Source: Heterobilharzia americana (lineage: Eukaryota > Platyhelminthes > Trematoda > Strigeidida > Schistosomatidae). Taken from it: DNA of 64,000 nucleotides. The stretch spans positions 56,515,491 through 56,579,490 of the forward strand of contig OX104130.1 in the NCBI GenBank assembly GCA_944470555.2, read 5' to 3'. Shown here one piece after another: positions 1-11,239 of the stretch. A program made the position numbers and the translations under genes. The notes beneath the pieces were generated by a model. The model had not been told where the DNA came from. It did no database searches and was given only the letters and a program-made list of their open reading frames with translations. Position 1 is the first letter of the stretch, and every line of letters starts with the position of its first letter.

Positions 1-203
1 TATATACCGTCAAAACGTACATGTAGAAATTTCCATATTTATGCTATTGGCTAGCTGCTTTGTTGTTCAGACCGATCGTCTCCAGTTAGTCATCATAAAT
101 TCATAGTCTTTGTCATCTGTCATCAAAGAATGATTCAATAATCAGAGTGCATGCACGCGTATGTGTGTTAACGTTCTATAGAAAATGTGTCACTCGTTGT
201 TTA

Positions 204-2282
204 TCATGTAAAAAATGAAAAACATGTTTGTATATCCGCAACAATAGATACATGTTGTTTTTGGTTTTTTAAATGCAAAGTTAAGTGGTGACCTTTTTCA
301 AAAAGTTTTTGTCTAATTAGAGTCTGCCATATAGGTGACAAGTCAATACCTTCCTTTCTGTTTAAAGCATCTGTTGATGTTAGAATATGCAAGGCTTCTG
401 ATGTCAATCTCTGTTTGTGTGTAAGGAAACCCTTCCCTAGTATGTCAACATTGTCAAAATCGATTTTGTGCCCACTTTCAATGGCGTAAGTTGCTGTTGC
501 TGATCTCTTTTCCAAATTTTTCAGTTCCACTTAATTTTTTGGTGGGTGTTTACTGCATAATCTAGGTTCATTCACTCCAACTTTCAGCTGTCTGTAACTT
601 TCGCCAACATAGTTGGCGTCGCATTCCGAACATTTAATCTTATACACGCAGTTGTTTTGTGTCATCTTTGGGATCACAACTTTCACTTTGACCAATGTTT
701 TTTCCAAAGAATTTGAAGGCTCGAAATATACCTTAATACCACACTTTGCACAAACTCTTTGCATTCGTTCTGAAGTACCCTTCCTGTATGGAATTGTCAC
801 TGTTGACGTCAGGCACTTCTCCTCCCTCTTACTTTTCTTGTCTGTTTCTTTCTTGTCATTCTTCTTAATATTATTGTTCGGAAAATGCCTTGGGCAGTCA
901 TTCTCTATCAATACGTTTCTTATTTTAGAAATTTCATCTTCTTTACCCTCCGTATCCATCACAATATTTTTAGCCCTATTCAATAAGTTCAAAGCCGCTG
1001 TGGTTTTAACATCCATTGGATGGTCAGACTGGAAGTTCAGATAGTTCCCAGAGTGTGTAGGTTTTCTGTAAATTTTAGTTTTAAATTCTCTCTCTTGTGT
1101 TCTTTGAATTAGACAATCTAGGAAATCAAACGTTCCTGCCGTCAGTTTGGTTTCATTTGCAAATTTTATGAAATTCAACATTGAGTTTAAATGTTGTAAA
1201 AAACTTTCAAGTTCTGTTGTCTTGGTGATCTTCATATCTACATCAAAGTTTGGGCTGACAGTGAAAGCTATTTAAAGATCTTTCTTCGAATGTTTTCATA
1301 CATAAACTGGCCACAATCGAGGATACTGGTGAGTCCATCGCAACTCCTTTAGTTTGACGGTATAACTTGTCCCCAAAGGTAAAATATGTTGACTCTAGAC
1401 GCAATCTTAAGTATTTCATGATGTCTCATGATGATAAAGGACATCCATTTGGTATTACTTGATCGTTATCAAGTAAACTTTTTACGATATTAAGTGCATC
1501 AGGTACGGGAATACTGGTATAAAGAGAAATTACGTCAAAACCTACCATAAGTTCTTCTACTCCTATCGTGTTAACCATTGGTTTATTCTTGAATTCTTCC
1601 GAGTTTCTAATATTAGAAGTAAACTCATGTTTCAACGGTTTCAACAATTTTGATGGACAACGTGTTACCTAATTAGCGAAGCCCACGACTGGTCCAAGAG
1701 GGATGTCCATTTTATGTATTTTTGGTCTACCATTAGAATCTTGCGGCTGAATTTGTCTGGGGGGCTAACGAAAACCATGTTGCATTCCCAGTTTTGATTT
1801 TAACTGTCTCAGTAAATTGCATGTTTCGGCTTTCGTTTTGTTGAATGTGCTAGAGATCTTATTTGTTGGTATTGGTTCATATGGACCTGACACAATATGT
1901 TCCAATGCCTTCTTATCACAATCTTCACTTTTCAGCATAACCGTGACATTACCTTCGTTAGCTTTAGTTATCACCATTGATTTGTCCGATTTCAAAGCCT
2001 TTAGGGCATAACTTTCTTGCCTTGTGAGACTTGATATGCCAGGTTTCTGATTTGAGATGATACTTCCGATTTTTGTCGTCCTATATCTGCTTCTTCTTTT
2101 GGTAACAGCGTTACAATTGGCCCTATATTGGGAGCTAGCTCTATTGCTTTCAGAGGTCTTCTTGTTAGATTAAAATTCAGTCCTTTCCTAAGTAATGTCA
2201 TTTCATTATCATTTAGTTGTCTATTTGGTAAATCGTATACCACTTTCGAATCTGTCATGTTCTTTTCTCTATTTGAGTTCAT
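204..2282 (-). mobile_element. Penelope-like retroelement relic (RT plus GIY-YIG endonuclease)
   Basis: Read on the minus strand, ORF pieces lie in the order expected for a Penelope-like element. The N-terminal RT part (2282 to 1765) includes SMVITKANEGNVTVML. It is followed by VGFDVISLYTSIPVPDAL (about 1560-1480), a remnant of YRQTKGVAMDSPVSS (about 1350), a KTKIYRKPTHSGNYLNFQ block (about 1070), and a C-terminal GIY-YIG-type module with CVYKIKCSECDANYVGES (about 640-590) ending near 204. Several stops and frame changes break the reading, including an in-frame TAA at 531-533. The RT catalytic YVDD is not recognisable: the position just before 1235 reads FDVDM. The element is therefore inactive. 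The GIY-YIG domain of this family normally nicks the target DNA for target-primed reverse transcription. The family assignment is firm; the subfamily is unknown. Confidence 0.85.
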
Positions 2283-2499
2283 TTTGTCTGGATTTAGTGG
2301 CCGATCGAATTTTCGGATGTCTCAGTTTAACATTTTGAAAATAGGTCGATTCTCTGTTCAAACATAACGTTATTATTGCATTAAGCTGATCTTGAAGAAC
2401 GAGCATGTTCAGACCATCTTCAGTGCTTTTTATTCGAATTCGATATTGGCATTATTATTAGCATAAAACCTTACATGAATAGATGACCACCACAAACCT

Positions 2500-3960
2500 G
2501 GTCAAGGTGACAGTGGTATCGCGGGAACGAGCATCGGTCTTTGCTGAACCTTTAAATAAGTTACTTAGGAAACCTCCAAGTTGACTGCAGGTGCCCAATC
2601 CTTGGAATTTGAACCACATAGCGCTACTCCCTAAAGGAGGTCACTGAAGCACCCTGAAAAAATACAGGCTAAAAACGCTCTTATCCATGCCTTCCAAAGC
2701 AATGGAATCGTTCACTTATGATGAAGTGAGGGATCACCTTTTACTACTGATTTCTCCATGCCTCAACAGCAAGGATTTAGGAAAGGGTGCTCCTGCGTTA
2801 CTCATCTGCTCACGCAAATGAGTAGACGGGCTAGCATAGTCGGCCATCTAAGGTCAACTTGTTGTTATTTAACCAGACTTTGGCAAGACGTTTGATAGTG
2901 TAAACCACGACTGGCTTACTGATAAATTGAAATTATTGGAGGTCATACCACCGCTCATTGACTGGTCATCCTCACATCCATGACGTCGTTCATTAAGACC
3001 CTGAGTGATTTTCCCTACATGTAAGGAAACAGAATATCAGCGGAGTTTCCCTGGATCCAGTACTAGGACCTCATCTGTTTCTAATATACATGAATGACTC
3101 GCCTCAACAAGTTTCTTGCGAAATTCTCTCCTTGCCGATGACGTGAAAATGTGGAAGGAAAACAGAAGTCGGGATGATAATGTTTCTGCACACGAACACG
3201 GAACTGAAATTCGACACTAGGTAGTCATCAGTCGACTATCATCTAAACCCAGGGGATGCAAGGTTGTGTACATAAAACACGGCACATACCAAGTGTGCGG
3301 TAGTAAATGCGTGGGTCTTGAAGTTTCGTAGAAGGGGAGGAGTTTGGGTTCCTCAGTACCTCAAGACTTAAGATCATGTGCCAAGTGTGACCGAAACTCA
3401 TTTCATAGAGACTTAGCGTTAGTAACCCTCAGACGAATCTTCGGACGGTTTGATAGTACACTTTGAAACCTAGCTTTCAATAGCTGCATACCGCCTCACC
3501 TAGAGTTCACGAATATAATCTTTCTCGCTTCTCTGCAGAAGAACAAATTAGGCCCAGAATGCATCTAGAGGCAGCGGATCAAATATGCCCGTGGACTTAG
3601 GTCCAAAGTGTATGAAGAGCTTGATCTACATCCTCTGGAATATAGAAGATAACCAGGGGACTTAATAATGGCTCAAGATATCTTGAGAAACTAAACATTC
3701 ACTTCGTCACTTGTGGAATCATAGTTGTAGCACTAATCTGAGAGGATACATAGAGAAATTGAGCCTAGAACATAGCACGTTAGATATCAACGTTCCTGTT
3801 CCTTAGGTGTTGTCAAATCCTAGGATGTTCTTCTCACGGAAATGATCCAGGCTACTTCATCTGAACCTTTCAGGCGCTATCCTGGTAGTTGCTTGAGATG
3901 TGGGTGGGATCCTTTCGGAACCAAGTAAATTTTCAAACTTTAACTGCCGTTTTCTTCTCT
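2500..3960 (+). mobile_element. CR1-type (SR1-like) non-LTR retrotransposon relic, RT domain
   Basis: Conceptual translation across frameshifts gives CR1/jockey-type RT motifs in order: QQGFRKGCSCVTHLLT (about 2766), an eroded DFSKAFDSVNHDWL block (about 2880), a GVSLDPVLGPHLFLIYMND block (about 3040-3100), LADDVKMWKE for the catalytic box (about 3130), then FHRDLALVTLRRIFGRFDS (about 3400) and the tail LDLHPLEYRR (about 3620-3650). The downstream peptide ending SCLRCGWDPFGTK stops near 3930. Many stops and indels are present and no ORF longer than 60 codons survives, so it is a dead copy. SR1 of Schistosoma mansoni is a CR1-clade element; assignment to that particular family is inferred. Confidence 0.8.
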
Positions 3961-5100
3961 TTCTTTAACTATATGAAGTCAAAAATCATGGAAATTTGTG
4001 ACCTATGGATTCTAGACGTGGAAGCCAGTTATGCGAAAAATTCTATTTAGTTGGTAACCTTTTGAACTATTCGCGCGGCCTTGAATATTGTTGTAACGCA
4101 TTTGAAATCGTGAGACTATACCTTGCTTTCCGTTTACCATCTATAAATTGTCTCGCCTTTTCGCTTTGAATCACTACCTTTTGCCGATCATCTTATATTA
4201 GTAAATGTGAGTAGAATATCTTTATTTGTCAAGTCACTGTCTCACGATTTTTTCTCCATCTTTCCTCTTCAAGATTCTCATGTTTCCCCTCAAAATGCTC
4301 ACAAATCCCCCCTGAAATAGCGTAACCTCAGGCTAGATAAAATCATCTCAGCAGCTGGTCGTAACAATACGACGTAAATCGAGTGACTCTAGATCCCCCT
4401 TAACAAAAACTGAGGTGCCCAGCCATCATTTACTTCGGGTGCCCTTACCAAATTTGAGTGTCTCTTAAAACTTCCAATTATTCCTGTTGCCCGTTTCACT
4501 GATTTGTAATGCACATAAACACACGGCAAGTGGACGTGGACGACATATTAATAGTATTACCAAATATGGCTTCTTAGAACTCTGCAGATAGGTTATTCCA
4601 AAACTTAAAGCGCAGTGTTTGCATTTGTGAACTTCGGGGGCATTGCATACAATTTGAGGCCCTTTGGAACTTTTGACAGTCTCGGGGAAAATGTTTAGAA
4701 ATTTCGGGTAATGTCGTGCGTCTCCCCATAATCGATTTGGTTTCTCTATTTCAGCTGGAATTACAAGTTTTTCTAAAACGAACACTCGTAATTGGTTATT
4801 TCTGTGGATATTTGGATGGCCTTCATATGGACTCCTTTGAATGTTTTTGGTACTAAAGTTTTTCTGTTGTTATTTTGTACCTATCTGTTTTAGCATGTGC
4901 CCCACTAATAGCGAAGCCATAACAACAAAGCCTCAGGAACTATCGGGGCATTTGCACAGAACCTCGTGTACCTGCAAAGACTATTTCTTTATGATATAGC
5001 AAGTGGGTATTAAAAGTGTCTGTTGTTAACAACTGATACCCCTTGTGACTCAGTATCGGACTATGCTTTAGTGTTTGGAGTGATGAGTGCTTAATTCTAG
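3961..5100. other. Unassigned intergenic stretch
   Basis: No recognisable coding or repeat signature was found. A 106-codon minus-strand ORF at 4465-4785 has no family motif and is treated as chance. The last 200 bases may be the body of the SINE-like relic whose hammerhead motif follows. Confidence 0.4.
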
Positions 5101-5131
5101 TTTCATTGGGAATACCAGCACTCGCAGACAC

Positions 5132-5176
5132 ACTTAACTGATGAGTCTGAAATAGGACAAAGTGCGCATCATGAGT
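5132..5176 (+). ncRNA. Degraded hammerhead ribozyme motif (SM-alpha-like SINE relic)
   Basis: CTGATGA at 5138-5144 is followed by a short stem II (GTCT...GGAC) and then a stem III stub GTGCGCATC. Flanking ACTTA (5133-5137 region) can pair with TGAGT (5172-5176 region) as stem I. The order and spacing match the type I hammerhead of schistosome SM-alpha elements. The essential GAAA box after stem II reads AAAG, so the conserved G12 is lost and the motif should be catalytically dead. No clear tRNA-like head was recognised upstream. Confidence 0.55.
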
Positions 5177-5418
5177 CTCACTACCAGGCATCGCCACCAA
5201 AATTATCATCATATATGTTCAATAGTTATGTTGTTTTTAGGCAGTAATCTTAAGCAATCTGGTTGACGCAAGGCTTTATTATACTTGAACATCTTCGCAA
5301 GTTATATAAAGTCGTCCTCAATGCTCTCAAACCTGTATGTGTTGATTATGCTGCTGAAAAACGTCTTGCGTAACCTTGTACAGCATTGACGTTTGATTTC
5401 TACGTTTTAAATATTATA

Positions 5419-6235
5419 ATTGAACTGCACTTTATTGACGGCGAATTACGTCCAAGTATGCACTAATCAATCATAACCAAAAATATGAAGAGAAAAGTAG
5501 TTATTAAGGAAAATAGTACTTTTTACAATTTATTACTTCGTTTTGCCTCAGAAATAAAGATACCTAGACTTAAAACAGGTCTATTATCCTTGAAATTATA
5601 TTTTCTGTATTGCCGCTAATCCATACGAGACAATATCATTTAAATGGTATTCGAGTTGTCCGTTGCTATCCTGTTAAAGGTCTTAAGAACCTTCTAAGAC
5701 AACTCTATATATAATCAAAGTCGTTTGTGTGCACTCCACTTGTCTGATCAACGAAGTACCTTTTGTGAATAATCATAACTTAATAGGGTAACTTATAACA
5801 GAAAAAAGCGTATATGGCTTCCAGGCGTTTGTGTATATTGTGATATCCAGTGCTACATATTCTCGCAAAACTGCCAGGATAGGTTTCTATGGTTTATCTT
5901 TTATCTACTGAAAACTTCCTTTCGGATTTCGGTCGCACGTACCAAGAATCAGTGGTTTGCCAAGACAAATGTTTACAAATATTGGATGACTTGTAGCTCA
6001 CCCCAGTCCTGTTTATCATCTTCGTTGGTTCTATTCAAATTGTTGAACAAGATGCACATCTACTTTAACCACATTACCTCCAACAAATTTCACATACAAC
6101 TTGCAACGTAATCACAATTCATCAAAAGTTTATACGGTGTCAACACCGTAAATGAATGTAACGAATAGCTTGAATAATTTATCTCAAACCTGATTAGTTG
6201 TTCTAAAGATTTTCCGTCAGTAAAGTGTTATCTTC
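5419..6235 (-). mobile_element. Merlin DNA transposon relic, internally eroded
   Basis: On the minus strand the sequence parallels the Merlin copy at 55.3-56.4 kb. It contains a VVKVDVHL segment matching the VVEIDE catalytic-box region (about 6060-6095), then DRNPKGSFQ (about 5930), an AVLREYVALDI...TNAWK segment (about 5820-5880), WSAHKR (about 5730), and the 3' non-coding segment with TTTTCCTTAATAACTACTTT (about 5490-5515). The 3' terminal repeat is visible at about 5419-5441 (plus strand ttgaactgcactttattgacg). A weaker partner, cgtcagtaaagtgt, lies near 6214. The zinc-binding N-terminal half of the transposase is missing and many stops are present. Merlin transposases are IS1016/ISXO2-type DDE enzymes. 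Confidence 0.75.
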
Positions 6236-6529
6236 ACTGCTATTGTTCGAAGTATAACTAATAACACTGATATTCCCCTAGAAAGTGTTTGAATAATTTA
6301 GTAGTTTCCTACCAATAAAATAAAATGGTCACACCTTTTGGTTTCACTGTCACATTATGAGTATATCGGATGCAATTGAAAACAATATTGTCCACTTAAA
6401 TATTTTTCTCGAATAAGCGATTTCGCTGCCTTAAGTAATCCTTGTAGACCCCCGGCTATTGACCTTATCTACGCTCTACCGCTGCTGCTACCTAGGCTGA
6501 GTGGTCGGGATTGAATATTATAATAACTA

Positions 6530-7310
6530 AACGAGCTACAATGCCTGGAACGCTTTTTCCCCCATGATCCTACCGTGCCAAGAAGATCTGTTGGAGTGGT
6601 AAGACGATAACCAGTTACCCTTCTAGTGTTAGTTACCACACTATGATGGAGGTCTGATGACGAAGTTGTACTGCTGCTAGCTGGATAAGGTGTGATAGCA
6701 GTAAGGCGTTTCCCTTGGATGACCAGCAGTGCCACGCTGATGCTGTCTTCTCAACGGAAGGAAAGGTCGACCCAATAAATAACACTCCCCACGCTGCCCC
6801 ACGATCTCCAGGTGCCGGGGGTATGGGTCTTCTCTATCAGGTGTTAGAACGACCGAACATCAAAACAACAACCCATTAAAGGCTGTGTGACATACGTCAA
6901 GCAGATATCCTATGGACTCTTCGGTCACTCAAATCTGTTATTCTTTCAGGTACCTTAAGAAAAATTAGTCTTCCACGGTGTGGGCAGTTGGCACTTGCCG
7001 GCTGCCCACACCTCTTTAGCAGTACACAAAACCCAATCAAACATAACCTATCCTCTTCAACTCCGTTTCCTCCTTTGCCTTCACATCCTGACACGAATGG
7101 TAAGACTCTTACACCTTACCCAACCTCACACTCTGCAATCATTGTCAACGATGAAAGCTATCGAAACGTCATCCGTAGTCTCTTAAGAACCCACCATCGA
7201 CTTCATGTAGGAGCTTTCAACGTCTGAACTCTACTCCAGGTCGGATAGAAAGCACCGCTCGCCAGAACTCTAAAGTAATGAGACAAATGTATGTCGTGTC
7301 TCTAGGACAC
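6530..7310 (+). mobile_element. RTE-type retrotransposon, 5' region and start of endonuclease ORF
   Basis: The plus strand carries a 5' leader with a GC-rich segment near 6785-6825. From about 6988 an ORF leads into the apurinic-like endonuclease start LHVGAFNV at about 7201-7227, the usual opening of RTE endonuclease domains. A stop follows directly, then a degraded APLARTL...NVCRVSRTL continuation to about 7310. The piece is the inverted duplicate of 17065-17770, with no length difference between 6566 and 7271. Its endonuclease continues at 9555 after a nested insertion. Confidence 0.75.
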
Positions 7311-7324
7311 TAGTATGATTATTA

Positions 7325-9553
7325 AATTAAACTCACCTGGCCCTTGTAGTGAATCATCTAAATTCTTTTAACGAGTATGACTGACTGACGGAGTCAATAC
7401 AGAACCTCGCACAAAAGTGCATTGGGTCACGTTGCCACACTTCACACTAGCACACAAAAAACAGGTGAATGACTGATATCAAAGTAGATGAGGTTGTGTG
7501 ACATAATAACCAATTTAAATATAAAGGTTAGCAAAAATATTCAATCTTTAGAAGACGTCAAAGAGTCAGTACTGTTATGATTCGAAAACTGCTATGGCCG
7601 CTGACGATGCACTGATATTGACTGCCAGCCACCAACATTCAACACATTCCTTGTTGATTCCTGACCCGAGTAATTAATAGAGAGGACACGATAAACGTGT
7701 ATTAGGGGCCAAAATACCGAAGACAAGAAAAAAGGAAAATATATCTAAGAATAACATAGTTCGCTGTTTACAGTAATACTACTGACTGGCTGATCCACTG
7801 TCTGCCTGTCTCACTATAGACATGATAACATAAAATACATTTCATTGGTCCCTCTCCTGGCTGATACTTTTCCTCTATCCCTATATCAAGTACATCTGTG
7901 CCATTATGACAGATTTTCATCCATATCACCAAGAGTCCTCAACCACTGACTCATATCATCTCGAGGACCCCAACTAGAAAGTTTACATTCCCCTATGTGC
8001 CTTATAACAACAGTAAGCGACTTCATCGAATGGCGCCATGTGTTTGTCCGGTCACCCTGAACCCTGTTCCAACCTCATGCAACTTCCCCTAGCATGGGAA
8101 GTGGAGGTAGGCGGTAGCTTGACATACACAGTACATGTCCAAGTCACCTCAACCTCATCAATCGGCTTGCCTGTCTTCCCTATTACCCTTTGCCTGACCT
8201 CAACACTGCTCACACGGTGATTCCACCAAACGCGAGCAGTACCATGAAGACATCTGTGACCAAAACTCGGTAATTGTGTCATGTGTCGGATATCTCGTTG
8301 GTCGTCGCCACAGGTGACGCAAGTTGACAAATGCCGAACGGGTGTTTTGTATCCGAGCTGAGATTCTGTCAGCAATCAGCGCGTTCAGGCTAATGCAACT
8401 CCCCAAGTAAGTGAAGTGGTCGGGACATTCCACCACTTCACTCCCTACCATTAAGCTGGGAGTAGTTGTAGACCAGTCCCATAGGATCATCTTACATTTG
8501 ACAGGTGCAAAACGCATGCAAGACATACTCTGATTTCTGCTCAACGTATTCGGAAGGTCCTGCGTTTTGTCAGCGTCTTCACCTAGAAGGACAATAACGT
8601 CTGCATATTCCAAGTCAATTAGATGACCTCCAGAGAGTTGGTGAACTCTGTAAAGTCAGACGTACCTAAGGTTATGTCCATCAGTACGTTTATAACGAAG
8701 TTATGTAGGAACGATGACAGCGGGCTTCTCTGACGGAAACCACTAGTTGTCTTCAATTCAGATTTCATCTCCTCATAAACTCTAAGACGCCTGCGTGGTT
8801 TCAATTAAGGAGCTTTTATTGGCCTCATTAGCCTGCGCGCTACTTTTTCACATTCGGAGACTGCCGCAACACCCTGACGGTCGACTGAGTCAAATGCCGC
8901 CTAGAAGTCAAGAGATATGAGGAGTGTTGGCCACTTGCTAGTAAGTTTGTCTTTGTTCTAGAACTTGTCGGTGGCTAAAACGTTGCCCGATGTACTCTCG
9001 TCGAGGTCTAAAATCTGCCTTGTTTTCTGTTTTTGTGTTCCAGTTAGGCGTCGGATAACTATGGGTTATAAGATCTTGGACACCATATTCATCAAGCCAG
9101 TTCTCCTATTGTTGTCACAGGAAGACTTCTATCCCTTCATATGAAGTGAAATGACCAGTGGATTAGACTAGTCTAACAGTACTACCCGCGATTTCCATAT
9201 TCTTCCTAGTACTTTTGTCACTTTAAGTAGCTATTACCTACCGCCATGTTTGAGAACTTCAGGTGGCAAACTGTCAGGTCATGCTGCTGTGCATCGTTTC
9301 AAGTTCGTTACAGCTTTCTTAACTTCAAGGAGGGTTGGAGGGCCGACATGTGCATCCCATACATGTTCAGTGTAGATGTTGAGCAACTGGAGTGTTGGTC
9401 GGGGCCAGTTGAACTGCTTTTCCGTTTTCTGCCTATCGTTCCAGCAGTCTGTCCTGGAAGGTTGTCGGTGTCCCTTCTTCTTCTTGCCGATATCCTTAAT
9501 AAGTTTGGATATTTTCTGAGTGTTGCCGGCTGCTGGTGCCTTTTCCATCTCAC
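7325..9553 (-). mobile_element. RTE-type element (3' half, RT domain) inserted into another RTE copy
   Basis: On the minus strand, RT pieces run from the pre-RT linker (9548-9279) through LKTTSGFRQRSPLSSFLHNF (about 8755-8700) to EYADVIVLLGED (8610-8575), FTYLGSCISLNAL and the NLRHLWRR tail motif (about 8300). The 3' non-coding part runs down to about 7325. The catalytic box reads YADV, so one catalytic Asp is lost, and stops separate all pieces. 7891-9553 is an almost perfect duplicate of 14371-16033. The block sits between two similar 16-base sequences (about 7306 and 9554) inside a plus-strand endonuclease reading frame. Confidence 0.8.
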
Positions 9554-9554
9554 T

Positions 9555-9990
9555 CGTGTTTATGAGACACGCATACAGGACGCAGGTTTGGTTATTGAAT
9601 TGGCCGCACCCGATAAGTATATTGAATCCACGAAATTCGATGACTGGTCCTCGTGTTTTCGCAAGTGTTAGCGTATCATCGATTCCTAGGGCTGAAGGTG
9701 CACTGGTCGACTAGATCCCTGTTGACGGTTGCCTATGCGCTTTTCAAATGAACGACACAGCGAAGACTTAAAAAATAGTGGATCTTGGTGTTATCTTTTA
9801 GTAATGTATGCAACCAGACCTACGGACTGCAGTTCGGATGAAATGAAAAATTAGTCCTACCAACAGTTATCTCAGCTCCTACTGGAAACCAAACGTTCAG
9901 ATGAGCCTGCCGTTGCAGGTGATTTCAGCCCACAGGTGGGTAGACCAAACCACACACAAAAAACACGTAGGTGGCATTTTTGCAATCCTT
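9555..9990 (+). mobile_element. RTE-type endonuclease fragment, continuation of the 6530-7310 element
   Basis: Reading resumes with RVYETRIQDAG (about 9556), equivalent to the VSETRIQD block of RTE endonucleases. It continues with PTDCSSDEM (about 9825) and AGDFSPQVGRPN (about 9910-9945), a version of the AGDFNAQVG metal-site motif in which N is replaced by S. Frameshifts and stops interrupt it. The match of its start to the point where the 7.3-kb fragment stops shows that the two pieces were once contiguous. Confidence 0.7.
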
Positions 9991-10205
9991 TGGTGAATGA
10001 ACGTATAATAGTGATCATCTGCTGCAACTGTGATCAAATAATCGTTTTTTCAGGCCATCATGAACTTCAGAAATTGCCTGACGTAGCATCCGCCGACTTT
10101 AACTCAGTGATAAACACAGAGAGACCACATTATCACCAGTTATCACTGGAGAGGGTCGGTGAAAGACTGCCACTCAATCTGGTGCACGTGTTCGGACAGT
10201 TATTT

Positions 10206-11160
10206 TATTATTAGAACACAAGCATGGTACAGCAAAGGCACCAAGAAATGTGCCGCCCAAAATGACATGACAACATTATGAAGATATAAAGCGAAGGGAA
10301 GTGGGTAAAAACAAAACACAATAAGAATAGGATGATTAGAACGACAGTCTGTGAGATACATTCAAAACAAAACACTCATTACTTTTCAGCAGCAGAAGAT
10401 AGAAGGAAGCTACAGCTTGACCGCTACTGGTTTCGATTCTAAGCCATATCTGATAACGCCTCAAGCCTCTAAAGTTGGGTGATCTCTTTTGGGCCTCACC
10501 CAGAGTCGTGATGCACCTACAGATGCCAACTCGATACAACTATACTTGATCTCACGGCCCCATGTCATACACTGAACACCCTTCCGCTTCTACATCCAGT
10601 CCTAGGGTTAGGAATTAATAAAGGGTGTGAAAGCCATCGGGAAGACATGCGTAACACATGTTGAAGCCACCGAAGCTGGTTTTTCCAGATGACTTAACTT
10701 ATTAAATGACGGCCTCCATCATGTCCAAACACGTGTTGTCATACCTCAGGATTACTTACATGGTGTTACCACCGGATACAAGCAATCCTACAGAGGCAAA
10801 TATGATCTAACACACAGTCGTTGCATATCCTCAGCTCGGAAAGGCCAGGTTTCATAGGCGTAGAGCAGAACTGCTTGGACGGAAGCGTTTAAAAAGCTAC
10901 CTTTTACGGTCAGACTAACGTCACGACATCGCCAAAGGTGACCCAGGTTGACATATGCCACTCTGGCTTTCGATATGCGGTTGGGAATTTCACCACACAC
11001 CAGTAGTACTCACACGACTACCCAGATACATGGACTTTTCGACTACATCCAATTGCTCACCACCAAAGGTTAGCGCAAGCACAGGATCTTGCCAATCTTG
11101 GAATAGTACTTCGCACTTTAATAATGCAAAACACATACCATACTTACGAACTCTTATACC
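10206..11160 (-). mobile_element. RTE-type element, C-terminal end and 3' UTR
   Basis: The minus strand encodes the C-terminal RTE signature: YLGSRVSTTG, ISKARVAYVNLGHLWRCRD (about 10960) and VQAVLLYAYETWPFRAEDMQ (about 10880-10830). A roughly 600-bp 3' non-coding part follows down to 10206. That 3' part recurs at 23254-23872 (near identical) and, more diverged, at 32790-33270 and 61480-61960, so it defines a family 3' end. The copy is 5'-truncated and broken by stops. Confidence 0.75.
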
Positions 11161-11239
11161 GAACGTTCACTGTTTTGACAGTGAACACGCGTTGTTTAAG
11201 GCACTAGTATTTCTGTGCCTAAGTGAACGTGGAAAAACG

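Noticed and set aside
4465..4785. 106-codon minus-strand ORF
   Set aside because: It has no recognised motif, no good splice sites and no neighbouring exon.
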